From: Pandoraea sputorum
Lineage (GTDB): Bacteria > Pseudomonadota > Gammaproteobacteria > Burkholderiales > Burkholderiaceae
Length of the DNA stretch: 64,000 bases
Assembly: GCF_000814845.2 (NCBI RefSeq)
Contig: NZ_CP010431.2
Location: 3,968,001-4,032,000 of the forward strand
Direction of reading: 5' to 3'
The translations under genes and the position numbers were made by a program. The first letter of the stretch is position 1; every line of letters starts with the position of its first letter. Of the stretch, positions 19,490-27,420 are shown piece by piece. The notes beneath the pieces are model-generated. The model was not told where the DNA came from, searched no databases, and was given only the letters and a program-made list of their open reading frames with translations.

Positions 19490-20992
19490 ATGCCCGAAGC
19501 CACACACTTCATCGGCAATCGCTGGGTCGCCCCCGCCAAGCGCGGCGGTACTTCCGCGATGTCTCCGCTATCCCCGCTATCCCCGCTGTCGGCCAATACG
19601 GCCAATACCGTCATTGCCGTCATCGATCCCTCCGACGGCCTGCCCTTCACCGAAATCGCCCGCGGCGACGCCGAAGACATCGACCGTGCCGTGAGTGCGG
19701 CGCGCGCCGCCTTCAACGGCGACTGGGGTCGTACCGCCGCCGCCGAGCGCGGGCGCACGCTCTACGCATTCGCCAGCCTGCTCGCCCGCCATCAGGAAGC
19801 ACTCGCCCAACTCGAAGCCCGCGACACCGGCAAGCCGCTGAAACAGGCCCGCGCCGACGCCGCCGCCATCGTGCGTTACTTCGAGTTCTACGCCGGAGCC
19901 GCCGACAAGCTCCACGGCGAGACGATTCCCTATCAGCAGGGATTCACCGTCTTCACGGTGCGTGAGCCGCACGGCGTGACCGGTCACATCATTCCGTGGA
20001 ATTACCCGTTGCAGATCTTCGGACGCAGCGTGGCCGCCGCGCTCGCGACAGGCAACGCCTGTGTGGTCAAACCGGCGGAAGACGCATGTCTCTCGCTGCT
20101 GCGCGTGGCGGATCTGTCGCTCGAGGCCGGGTTGCCGCCGGGCGCGCTCAATATCGTGACGGGCTACGGGGCCGAAGCCGGTGCAGCGCTGGCACGGCAT
20201 CCGGGCATCGATCACATCTCGTTTACCGGCTCGCCCGCCACCGGCACGCTGATCTCGCAGATGGCCGCAGAGAACCACACGCCGGTGACGCTCGAACTCG
20301 GTGGCAAGTCGCCGCAGATCATCTTCGCCGACGCCGATCTGGACGCCGTGATGCCGGTCGTCGTGAACGCCATCGTGCAGAATGCAGGGCAAACCTGCTC
20401 GGCGGGCAGCCGCCTGCTGGTGGAGCGCGATGCGTACGAGGTCGTCCTCGCACGACTGGCCGAAGCGTTCGCGCATCTTCGCGTCGGGCCGTCGCATGAC
20501 GATCTCGACCTCGGTCCGCTCATCAACGCGAAACAACAACAACGCGTGTGGGACTTCCTCTCCGAAGCACAGCACGACGGGATTGCCGTGATGTCGCAGG
20601 GTGAAGTCGTGGGCAGCGCGCCGGAGGCGGGCTTCTATCAGGCCCCGACGCTGCTGCGCGACGTCCCCGACACGCACCGCCTCGCACGCGAGGAAGTCTT
20701 CGGTCCGGTGCTCGCGGCGATGCCGTTTGCCGATGAAGCGGACGCCGTGCGACTCGCCAACGGCACGCTCTACGGACTCGCGGCCGGTGTCTGGACGCGC
20801 GACGGCGCACGTCAGATGCGCCTCGCCCGCGACATTCGCGCCGGTCAGGTGTTCATCAACAATTACGGCGCAGGCGGCGGTGTGGAACTGCCCTTCGGCG
20901 GCATGAAGCACTCCGGCCACGGCCGCGAAAAAGGATTCGAAGCCCTTTACGGATTCACCACGCTCAAGACCGTCGCCATCCGGCACGGGTAA
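19490..20992 (+). CDS. NAD(P)-dependent aldehyde dehydrogenase
   Basis: This 500-residue enzyme oxidises an aldehyde to a carboxylate. It carries the full ALDH signature: IIPWNYPLQIFGRS, the coenzyme-binding FTGSPATGTLI, the catalytic glutamate in LELGGKSPQI and the nucleophile in GQTCSAGSRLL, followed by EEVFGPVLAAMPF. Near residues 25-40 it carries an odd insertion of Ser-Pro-Leu and Ala-Asn-Thr triplets encoded by 9-base tandem repeats. The ATG at 19490 is preceded by GAGGT; an earlier in-frame start at 19451 is less likely. It heads the plus-strand unit with an SDR and an MFS importer. The natural aldehyde is unknown; a semialdehyde made downstream of the DapA-like enzyme is a reasonable guess. 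Confidence 0.9.
   Translation: MPEATHFIGNRWVAPAKRGGTSAMSPLSPLSPLSANTANTVIAVIDPSDGLPFTEIARGDAEDIDRAVSAARAAFNGDWGRTAAAERGRTLYAFASLLARHQEALAQLEARDTGKPLKQARADAAAIVRYFEFYAGAADKLHGETIPYQQGFTVFTVREPHGVTGHIIPWNYPLQIFGRSVAAALATGNACVVKPAEDACLSLLRVADLSLEAGLPPGALNIVTGYGAEAGAALARHPGIDHISFTGSPATGTLISQMAAENHTPVTLELGGKSPQIIFADADLDAVMPVVVNAIVQNAGQTCSAGSRLLVERDAYEVVLARLAEAFAHLRVGPSHDDLDLGPLINAKQQQRVWDFLSEAQHDGIAVMSQGEVVGSAPEAGFYQAPTLLRDVPDTHRLAREEVFGPVLAAMPFADEADAVRLANGTLYGLAAGVWTRDGARQMRLARDIRAGQVFINNYGAGGGVELPFGGMKHSGHGREKGFEALYGFTTLKTVAIRHG
19562..19607 (+). repeat. In-frame 9-base tandem repeats inside the aldehyde dehydrogenase gene
   Basis: Three 9-base units of the form TCCCCGCTA run from 19562 to 19588 and two units of CGGCCAATA from 19590 to 19607. 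They encode Ser-Pro-Leu three times and Ala-Asn-Thr twice. Because the unit is a multiple of three, copy-number changes would keep the frame. Confidence 0.8.
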
Positions 20993-21010
20993 TTTGCTTC
21001 CTTTGCGCTT

Positions 21011-21043
21011 ACTTCGCACTCACTTCGCACTCACTTCGCACTT
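21011..21043 (+). repeat. 11-base tandem repeat between ALDH and SDR genes
   Basis: Three consecutive copies of ACTTCGCACTC (the last with one change) occupy the gap just before the ribosome-binding site of the SDR gene (CGGAGAC at about 21044). The unit length is not a multiple of three, but it lies outside coding sequence. It may simply be slippage-prone sequence. Confidence 0.8.
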
Positions 21044-21055
21044 CGGAGACAAGGC

Positions 21056-21814
21056 ATGCGTTTGCAACAGAAAGTGGCTATCGTGACGGGCGCCGGATCG
21101 GGATTCGGCGAAGGCATTGCCAGGACGTTTGCGCGCGAAGGCGCGGCGGTCATCGTGAACGATCTGAATCGTGAAGCGGGCGAGCGTGTGGCCGGAGAGA
21201 TCGTCGAGGCGGGCGGACGGGCGGTTTTCGTCTACGGCGACGTGTCGCGCGAGGAAGATCACGTCACACTGCTTACCGAGGCGGTGGCGCGCTTCGGCAA
21301 ACTCGATGTCGTTGTGAACAATGCGGGCACCACGCACCGCAACAAGCCACTGCTCGAAGTCACCGAAGCCGAGTTCGACCGCGTCTATGCGGTCAACGTC
21401 AAAAGCATTTTCTGGAGCGCACGCGCCGTCATCCCCTACTTCCAGCAACACGGCGGCGGCGTGATGATCAACATTGCCTCGACGGCGGGCGTGCGTCCTC
21501 GCCCGGGCCTCGTCTGGTACAACGGCAGCAAAGGCGCGGTGATCACCGCAAGCAAGGCGATGGCCGCCGAGTTCGGCCCGCAGAACATTCGTGTCAATTG
21601 CGTCAATCCGGTCATCGGCGACACGGGTCTGACCGCCGAATTCATGGGCGTGCCGAATACGCCCGAGAATCGCGCCAAATTCCTCGCAGGCATTCCGCTC
21701 GGCCGCTTCTCCACGCCGCAGGACATCGCCAACGCGTGCCTCTATCTCGCCAGCGACGACGCCGCCTTCATCACCGGCGTGTGTCTCGAAGTCGACGGCG
21801 GCCGCTGCATCTAG
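21056..21814 (+). CDS. SDR family NAD(P)-dependent oxidoreductase
   Basis: This 252-residue classical short-chain dehydrogenase has the Rossmann motif TGAGSGFGEGIA, an acidic residue after beta-2 in VNDLN that favours NAD, the structural NNAG motif, a catalytic serine in INIASTAG and the YNGSK active-site tyrosine-lysine pair. The C-terminal FITGVCLEVDGGRCI is typical of the family. It lies 63 bases after the aldehyde dehydrogenase and before an MFS importer on the same strand, so it is probably part of the same catabolic route, oxidising or reducing a hydroxyl or keto group. The exact substrate cannot be assigned. Confidence 0.9.
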   Translation: MRLQQKVAIVTGAGSGFGEGIARTFAREGAAVIVNDLNREAGERVAGEIVEAGGRAVFVYGDVSREEDHVTLLTEAVARFGKLDVVVNNAGTTHRNKPLLEVTEAEFDRVYAVNVKSIFWSARAVIPYFQQHGGGVMINIASTAGVRPRPGLVWYNGSKGAVITASKAMAAEFGPQNIRVNCVNPVIGDTGLTAEFMGVPNTPENRAKFLAGIPLGRFSTPQDIANACLYLASDDAAFITGVCLEVDGGRCI

Positions 21815-21925
21815 CGCAGCTGCATCAATCTGCGCGCATACCGTTTCCAGCAGTCCGTAGCACCCGTAGTTGTCGCACCACAACATAACGACAGACAACA
21901 CAACGTCAAACCGGAGGAGATCCGT

Positions 21926-23242
21926 ATGAACAGCGTTCCGACGCCCCCCTCGCCCATGGCCGACATGGCCTCGGCGGACTTTGAAGCGGCCACCTACCGC
22001 AAGGTCGGCTGGCGGCTGATTCCGTTTCTGCTGCTCTGCTATGTCGTCGCTTATCTCGATCGCGTGAACGTGGGCTTCGCCAAGTTGCAGATGGTGGGCG
22101 ACCTGCAATTCTCGGAGACCGTGTTCGGTCTCGGCGCGGGCATCTTCTTCATCGGTTACTTCATCTTCGAAGTGCCGAGCAACGTGATCCTGCATCGCGT
22201 CGGCGCGCGCGTGTGGATCGCGCGCATCATGATCTCGTGGGGCATCATCTCCGGCGCGACGATGTTCGTCACCACGCCGTCGATGTTCTACGTCATGCGC
22301 TTCCTGCTCGGCGTGGCCGAAGCGGGCTTCTTCCCCGGCATCATCCTTTACATCACCTACTGGTACCCGGCTTCGCGGCGCGGACGCATGACGGCATGGT
22401 TCATGACGGCCGTGGCGCTCTCGGGTCTTATCGGTGGTCCGCTCTCGGGCTGGATCCTGAAGGACATGAGCGGCGTGAGCGGCCTCGCGGGCTGGCAGTG
22501 GATGTTCCTGATCGAAGCGATTCCGTCGGTGATCATCGGTATTGCGGTGCTGTTCGTGCTCGATGACCGGATTCGCGACGCCAAGTGGCTGAACGACGCC
22601 GAGAAGTCGATGCTTGAGCGCAACATCGCGAGCGACGTGCTCACCAAGGAAGACCTGCCGCTGCGTCAGGTGTTCTCGAGCCCACGCGTGTGGATGATGA
22701 GCCTGATCTACTTTTCGTTCGTCATCGGTCTCTACGGTGTGGGCTTCTGGCTGCCCACGATCATCAAGAGCACCGGCGTGACCGATCCGTTGCAGATCGG
22801 TTTGCTGACGGCGATCCCGTACTTCTTCGCAGTCATCGCAATGGTCGTGGTGGGCCGCCGTTCGGATCTGAAGGGCGAGCGTCGCTGGCACATCGCGATT
22901 CCGGCGTTCCTCGGCGCAATCGGCCTGTTCCTGTCGACGGTGTGGAGCCACAACACGCAACTCGCCATGGTCGCGCTCACGCTCGCTACGATGGGGATCA
23001 TGATCGTGCTGCCGCTGTTCTGGAGTCTGCCGACGGCATTCCTCGGTGGCACGGCAGCGGCCGCCGGGATTGCGATGATCAACTCGCTGGGCAATCTGGC
23101 GGGCTTCGTCGGCCCGTATCTGATCGGCTTCCTTAAGGACGCCACGCAGAGCACCAACAGTGGCATGTTCCTGCTCACCGTCTTCATGATTCTGGGCGGA
23201 TTGCTGACGCTGGCAGTGCCTGCGCGGCTGGTGAACAAGTAG
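21926..23242 (+). CDS. MFS transporter, anion:cation symporter (ACS) family
   Basis: The 438-residue protein has twelve predicted membrane segments and belongs to the ACS branch that imports organic anions such as phthalate, glucarate, galactonate or tartrate. Diagnostic sequence is the N-terminal YVVAYLDRVNVGFAKLQM, followed by the loop motif RVGARVWIARIMISWG and later FLLGVAEAGFFPGIILY. A strong CGGAGGAG ribosome site precedes the ATG at 21926. As the last gene of the ALDH-SDR unit it probably brings the pathway's carboxylate substrate into the cell, working in parallel with the ABC importer. A terminator-like hairpin follows. Confidence 0.9.
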   Translation: MNSVPTPPSPMADMASADFEAATYRKVGWRLIPFLLLCYVVAYLDRVNVGFAKLQMVGDLQFSETVFGLGAGIFFIGYFIFEVPSNVILHRVGARVWIARIMISWGIISGATMFVTTPSMFYVMRFLLGVAEAGFFPGIILYITYWYPASRRGRMTAWFMTAVALSGLIGGPLSGWILKDMSGVSGLAGWQWMFLIEAIPSVIIGIAVLFVLDDRIRDAKWLNDAEKSMLERNIASDVLTKEDLPLRQVFSSPRVWMMSLIYFSFVIGLYGVGFWLPTIIKSTGVTDPLQIGLLTAIPYFFAVIAMVVVGRRSDLKGERRWHIAIPAFLGAIGLFLSTVWSHNTQLAMVALTLATMGIMIVLPLFWSLPTAFLGGTAAAAGIAMINSLGNLAGFVGPYLIGFLKDATQSTNSGMFLLTVFMILGGLLTLAVPARLVNK

Positions 23243-23382
23243 CAGGCGTGGCCGATAAGGCGGTGGCGAACGGGACAGATCACCTGACAAAACGTCGTCT
23301 CAATCGTCGAGACCGAGGCGCCGAGGGGCTTCTGGCCGCGTGGCGCTTGCGGGAGTAACATACTTGGCACATTTAGCGTGAA

Positions 23383-23413
23383 TCAGGCCGTCCCTACCGG
23401 GGCGGCTTGTTTT
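23383..23413 (+). terminator. Terminator-like hairpin before the DHA2 transporter gene
   Basis: GCCGTCCC and GGGGCGGC pair (one G-T wobble) around a short loop and are followed by TTGTTTTTT. It probably ends the ALDH-SDR-MFS transcript. It lies about 35 bases before the next gene, which has its start at 23448. Confidence 0.6.
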
Positions 23414-23447
23414 TTGCTCCCCCAAGCATTCGTCATTCTCCGCTCGT

Positions 23448-24959
23448 ATGTCCGCCAACGACTCACAGACGACGCCGGCCGGCGTCTCGCTCACGCCCGC
23501 CGAGGTCAAATCGATCCTCACCGGTCTGCTGCTGATCATGTTTCTGGGTTCGCTCGACCAGACCATCGTCGCGCCCGCACTGCCGACCATCGCGCGAGAC
23601 CTCGGCAGTTTCGACGCCGTGTCGTGGGTCGTCACCGCCTACCTGCTCTCGTCCACGGCGATTACGCCCATCGTGGGCAAGCTCTCGGATTTGTTCGGAC
23701 GCCGTGTCGTCATCGCCGCGAGCGTGACCGTCTTTCTGGTCGGATCGGTGTTGTGCGCACTCGCCCCCTCGATGCTCGCGCTGATCGTCGCGCGCGGCGT
23801 GCAAGGGCTGGGCGGCGGCGGATTGATCGCCCTGTCGAACACGGTGATCGCCGATATCGTCTCGCCGCGCGAGCGCGGTCGCTATCAGGGCTATATCTCG
23901 GGGATGTTCGCGGTCTCCGGTGTGGCCGGGCCTGTCACCGGCGGGGTGTTCGCCCAGTACCTCAACTGGACGCTCATCTTCTGGATCAACATCCCGCTCG
24001 GTCTGCTCGCGATCTATCTGAGCGATCGTGCACTGCGACGCCTGCCGCGACGCGAAGGCAAACCGAGCATCGACTATCTCGGCTCGCTCCTGCTGATCGT
24101 GTCGACAGTCTGTCTGCTGCTTGCACTCACATGGGGTGGACACCGCTACGCATGGCTGTCGGCGGAAATCGGCGGTCTGGTCGCCGCGACGGTGATCGTG
24201 GGCGCGGTGTTCCTACGTCATCAACGTACGGTGCGCGAGCCGCTGCTGCCGGTCGCACTGCTCGCCAACCCGGTGTTTCGTATGACGTCGACCATGGCCG
24301 TGCTGGTGATGATGGTCAACATCAGCATCGGCATTTACGTGCCGCTGTATCTGCAATTGCAGCGGGGCGAGTCGGCCAGCAGCTCGGGGCTGATGTTGAT
24401 TCTGCCGTTGCTGGGCATCGTTGTCGGTGCGCTGAGTTCCGGGCACTACATGCGTCAGACGGGGCATTACAAGCGTCCGCCGCAGATCGGTTTGCCAGTG
24501 GCGTTCGCCGGGCTCGCGATCATCGCACTCGGTGTGCAGTCGCTGCCGCTCACGGTGATCGGCATTTGCCTCGGCCTCGTGGGCATCGGCTTCGGCTCGG
24601 CGATGCCGGTCATGACCGTGGCGACGCAAAACGCCGTCGCGCCGCGCGACATCGGCATTGCAACCGCCGCGCATGCGTTCTTCCGTGCCTTGGGCGGGAT
24701 GATCGGCGTGGCGATGTTCGGCGCGCTGATCGTTGGCCTGCTGGTCGCGGGCGACAACGGCAGCGCACCGCGTGAGTTGACCGACTTCCTGCGCCCCGGC
24801 GGCGCCCCCGCCGGGATGGAAGACCATCTGCGGCTGGCGTTCGGTGCGTTCTTCGGCGGCAGTGCCGTGATCGCCGCACTCGCCATCGTCGCCCTCGCAC
24901 GACTGCCGGAACTGCCGCTGCGCCAAAGCTCGGGCAACGAAGCGACCGCCATCGAGTAA
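23448..24959 (+). CDS. MFS multidrug efflux transporter, DHA2 (EmrB/QacA) family
   Basis: This 503-residue proton-coupled efflux pump has fourteen predicted membrane segments. The family signature LDQTIVAPALPTIARDLG lies in the first segment, motif A GKLSDLFGRRVV in the loop after the second, and the antiporter motif C (GPVTGGVFAQYL) in the fifth. It is close to the Bcr/EmrB-type exporters with unknown drug or metabolite specificity. No EmrA-like partner gene is adjacent. A terminator-like hairpin separates it from the catabolic island, so I treat it as an independent gene. It converges with hemY. Confidence 0.9.
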   Translation: MSANDSQTTPAGVSLTPAEVKSILTGLLLIMFLGSLDQTIVAPALPTIARDLGSFDAVSWVVTAYLLSSTAITPIVGKLSDLFGRRVVIAASVTVFLVGSVLCALAPSMLALIVARGVQGLGGGGLIALSNTVIADIVSPRERGRYQGYISGMFAVSGVAGPVTGGVFAQYLNWTLIFWINIPLGLLAIYLSDRALRRLPRREGKPSIDYLGSLLLIVSTVCLLLALTWGGHRYAWLSAEIGGLVAATVIVGAVFLRHQRTVREPLLPVALLANPVFRMTSTMAVLVMMVNISIGIYVPLYLQLQRGESASSSGLMLILPLLGIVVGALSSGHYMRQTGHYKRPPQIGLPVAFAGLAIIALGVQSLPLTVIGICLGLVGIGFGSAMPVMTVATQNAVAPRDIGIATAAHAFFRALGGMIGVAMFGALIVGLLVAGDNGSAPRELTDFLRPGGAPAGMEDHLRLAFGAFFGGSAVIAALAIVALARLPELPLRQSSGNEATAIE

Positions 24960-24980
24960 GTCGCCCGCCCGCGATTGCCG

Positions 24981-25014
24981 ATACAAACTGTCGGTACAAA
25001 CCGTCGATACAAAC
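24981..25014. repeat. 13-base tandem repeat between MFS and hemY genes
   Basis: ATACAAACTGTCG at 24981-24993, GTACAAACCGTCG at 24994-25006 and a partial ATACAAAC at 25007-25014 are tandem copies. They lie between two convergent gene ends. A small hairpin CGCCCGC/GCGGGCG (25020-25026 and 25032-25038) follows and may contribute to termination. Confidence 0.75.
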
Positions 25015-25085
25015 GACAACGCCCGCTGTACGCGGGCGCTGAGGCAACTCCTTTGCAAACCGGGCCGTTGCAGGCCCGACAACAT

Positions 25086-26258
25086 TCACGCCGTGGCACA
25101 CGCCCGGTAGTGACGATTCGCCTGATCCATCTGACCCAGCCCTTCGAAAAGCTGTGCGAGCGCCAGATGCAGACGCTGTTGCAGGTGTCGGTCGTCCGTA
25201 TGACGCAGCGCCCCTTCGAGGAACGTTTGCGCCTTGCCCCACAGACGCTGATGCTGGCACAGCTTGCCCAGCGCGTAGAGCAGATCGGGATCGTTCGGAT
25301 GACGCTGCTGCCACGCCTCCGCCTTCTGGATGAGCGGCAAGGCGTCGGCACCGGCGCACTCGGCATAGCGGCGCAGCAGACGACCATCCCAATGCTCGGC
25401 CAGCGCAGCTTCGACGATGTCGCGTGCTTCGCGCGGACGATCCAAAGAAATCAGCAGTTCAGCGGCAACGTCGGCGGTCCGCGACGAGGTACGCGCGTCG
25501 GCAGGCAGTTCTTGCCAGCATTTGAGCAATGCATCCGCATCATGGCGATGGTCGCGCAGAATGCCTTCGCTGGCCGTCTGCTTGAGCTTCGCCGCCAATG
25601 CCGGGTGCAGCGCCTCGCGCTTTTCCAGCACCTTGAGCAGATTGAGCACCTCGGGCCAGTGCTTGAGATGCTGATGGGCACGCAGGGCGACGAGCTGCGC
25701 CTGCATGCGACGTGCGCCCTGCGCACGCATTTCCGTCAGCGCTTCGAGCGCGCCCTCGGCATCGCGCGTGTCGACGCGCAATTCGGCCGTCTGCAACAGG
25801 CGTGCCTCTTCGAGATTCGCCCCTTGCGCTTCCGTCAGCCACGCATCGCGTCGTGCGAACTCGCGCATGCGATGCGCCGCACGTGCGCCGATGATCGCGG
25901 CCACGCCACGATTGTCGTCCTGTTCGGCCGCTTCGCGTGCCGCCTTCTCTGCGCGCGTATAACGTCCCGCAAAGAGGTTCGCCACGGCATCGCGCAGCGC
26001 AATGTTCGCGCGACGACTGCGTTGGCGATTGCGATACGCGGCCACGCGCTCCGGCATCTTGTAGATGTTGCGCAGCACGCGAATGATCACGTACAGCGCC
26101 ACGAACAAGGCCAGCAACGCCAGCACGAACAGGTTCAGCGACACGTCGATACGGTACGGCGGCACCAGCATGACCACCTGTCCGTGATTGAACGTGGCCA
26201 GCACCGCGAAGCCGGCCGCTACCGCAAACAGGAGCGTCAACCAGATCAGTCCTCGCAT
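25086..26258 (-). CDS. hemY: Heme biosynthesis-associated protein HemY (TPR membrane protein)
   Basis: This proteobacterial HemY is not protoporphyrinogen oxidase. It is a 390-residue inner-membrane protein with two N-terminal hydrophobic segments (LIWLTLLFAVAAGFAVL and LFVLALLALFVALYVIIRVL). A long TPR-like helical domain faces the periplasm or cytoplasm and ends with LYALGKLCQHQRLWGKAQTF. The family is always encoded with hemX, hemD and hemC and is implicated in tetrapyrrole metabolism, but its exact function is unresolved. It starts 10 bases after the hemX stop, so it is the last gene of hemC-hemD-hemX-hemY. Confidence 0.9.
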   Translation of the reverse strand: MRGLIWLTLLFAVAAGFAVLATFNHGQVVMLVPPYRIDVSLNLFVLALLALFVALYVIIRVLRNIYKMPERVAAYRNRQRSRRANIALRDAVANLFAGRYTRAEKAAREAAEQDDNRGVAAIIGARAAHRMREFARRDAWLTEAQGANLEEARLLQTAELRVDTRDAEGALEALTEMRAQGARRMQAQLVALRAHQHLKHWPEVLNLLKVLEKREALHPALAAKLKQTASEGILRDHRHDADALLKCWQELPADARTSSRTADVAAELLISLDRPREARDIVEAALAEHWDGRLLRRYAECAGADALPLIQKAEAWQQRHPNDPDLLYALGKLCQHQRLWGKAQTFLEGALRHTDDRHLQQRLHLALAQLFEGLGQMDQANRHYRACATA

Positions 26259-26268
26259 GCCCGGCTCC

Positions 26269-27420
26269 TTACGGCTTTTCCTTGACGTCCTTGACCTGAC
26301 CGATGGCGGTCAGGCTGGCGTCAAGGGTCGGCAGTTCGATGGTGCGCGAGCCCGAGTCGACCTGATCGAGCAGCGTTTTGACGGCGGCGATGCGGCGCGA
26401 CTTGGCATCGAAATACTTGTCGAGCGCAGCCTCCGCGACCTGCACGTCGCTATGCACAGCCGACGCGTTGCGTGCGAGCAGCGCCAGACGGGCGTTGAGC
26501 AGACGCAGCTTCAGGTTCGCACGCAGGAACGCGCCCTGCTCAGGCGCCACGAGCATCACGTCCGGATCGTCCAGACGGCGCACCTGCACCAGTTGCTTCA
26601 GGCTGCCGAGCATTTCGCCGCTCAGGCGGAGCCACGTCGCTGTCCAGCCGGTCTCGCCCGCGCCGCTGGGGCCGGTGCCGTCCGCCTTCGGTGCCACACG
26701 CTGCTCCTCGGCCTGCAACGGCAGCGTGTCGATCATGGCGATGGCCTGATCGAGCTTGCCCGTGAGTTGCGGCAGATCGGCGGCCGGTACGGCCTTCAGG
26801 CGGTCGATGTCCTTCTTCAACGCATCACGCACACCGGCGAGTTGCGGTGCCCCCGTGCGGGCCAGACGCGCGTCCGCTCCTTCGAGCGCAATCAGCGCCC
26901 CGCGCACGTTGCCCGTCAGTTGAAGCTGTTGATTCGCACTCGTGACGATCTGCTCGGTCTCGGCCAGCACCCATTCGTCGCGGTTGTGCGCGAGTTCCTG
27001 ATAAAGCTGTTCGAGCGCCGCCTGCTGGCCACGTGCGTCGGACACGCGTCCCTCCAGCGCGGTGAGCCGGTTCTGAAGATCGCGCTGATTGTCGAGCGCC
27101 TGCGCGGTGCGTACCTGCGCCTGCATGACTTGCGAGTCGCCCGCTTGCTGACGACGTGCCATCTCCTGTTGCACGCGGTCGAGCTTTTGGTTGAGCGACC
27201 AGCCGCCGATACCGGCCCCCGCCGCGACGAGCACGAAGAGCAGCCAGGGCAACGCCGCCCCGGAACCTCGACGCTTCTGCGGCGGCTCGGGTGGCTGCCA
27301 CGCAGGCGGGCTGCCGGCCGTGCTGTACGTCGCACCGCCGGTCGCTGTGGAATGTGCCGTCGGGCCGGTCGACGCCGACGGGTTCTGGGAAGACTCTGGA
27401 ACGCGATTATCTGTCGTCAT
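26269..27420 (-). CDS. hemX: HemX, uroporphyrinogen-III C-methyltransferase-like membrane protein
   Basis: The 383-residue protein has a Ser/Thr/Pro-rich cytoplasmic head, a single membrane helix (ALPWLLFVLVAAGAGIGGWS near residues 55-75) and a coiled-coil stalk that includes QNRLTALEGRVSDARGQQ. A helical HemX domain follows. Despite the historical methyltransferase label, no SAM-binding motif is visible; HemX is thought to organise or modulate heme enzymes. The ATG at 27420 overlaps the hemD stop by 14 bases, which argues for translational coupling. An upstream in-frame start at 27561 would lie deep inside hemD. Confidence 0.9.
   Translation of the reverse strand: MTTDNRVPESSQNPSASTGPTAHSTATGGATYSTAGSPPAWQPPEPPQKRRGSGAALPWLLFVLVAAGAGIGGWSLNQKLDRVQQEMARRQQAGDSQVMQAQVRTAQALDNQRDLQNRLTALEGRVSDARGQQAALEQLYQELAHNRDEWVLAETEQIVTSANQQLQLTGNVRGALIALEGADARLARTGAPQLAGVRDALKKDIDRLKAVPAADLPQLTGKLDQAIAMIDTLPLQAEEQRVAPKADGTGPSGAGETGWTATWLRLSGEMLGSLKQLVQVRRLDDPDVMLVAPEQGAFLRANLKLRLLNARLALLARNASAVHSDVQVAEAALDKYFDAKSRRIAAVKTLLDQVDSGSRTIELPTLDASLTAIGQVKDVKEKP

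Noticed and set aside
21020..23290. 756-codon minus-strand frame opposite the SDR and MFS genes
   Set aside because: It spans two real genes and their intergenic gap in antisense, and its His/Arg/Glu-rich content is typical of shadows.
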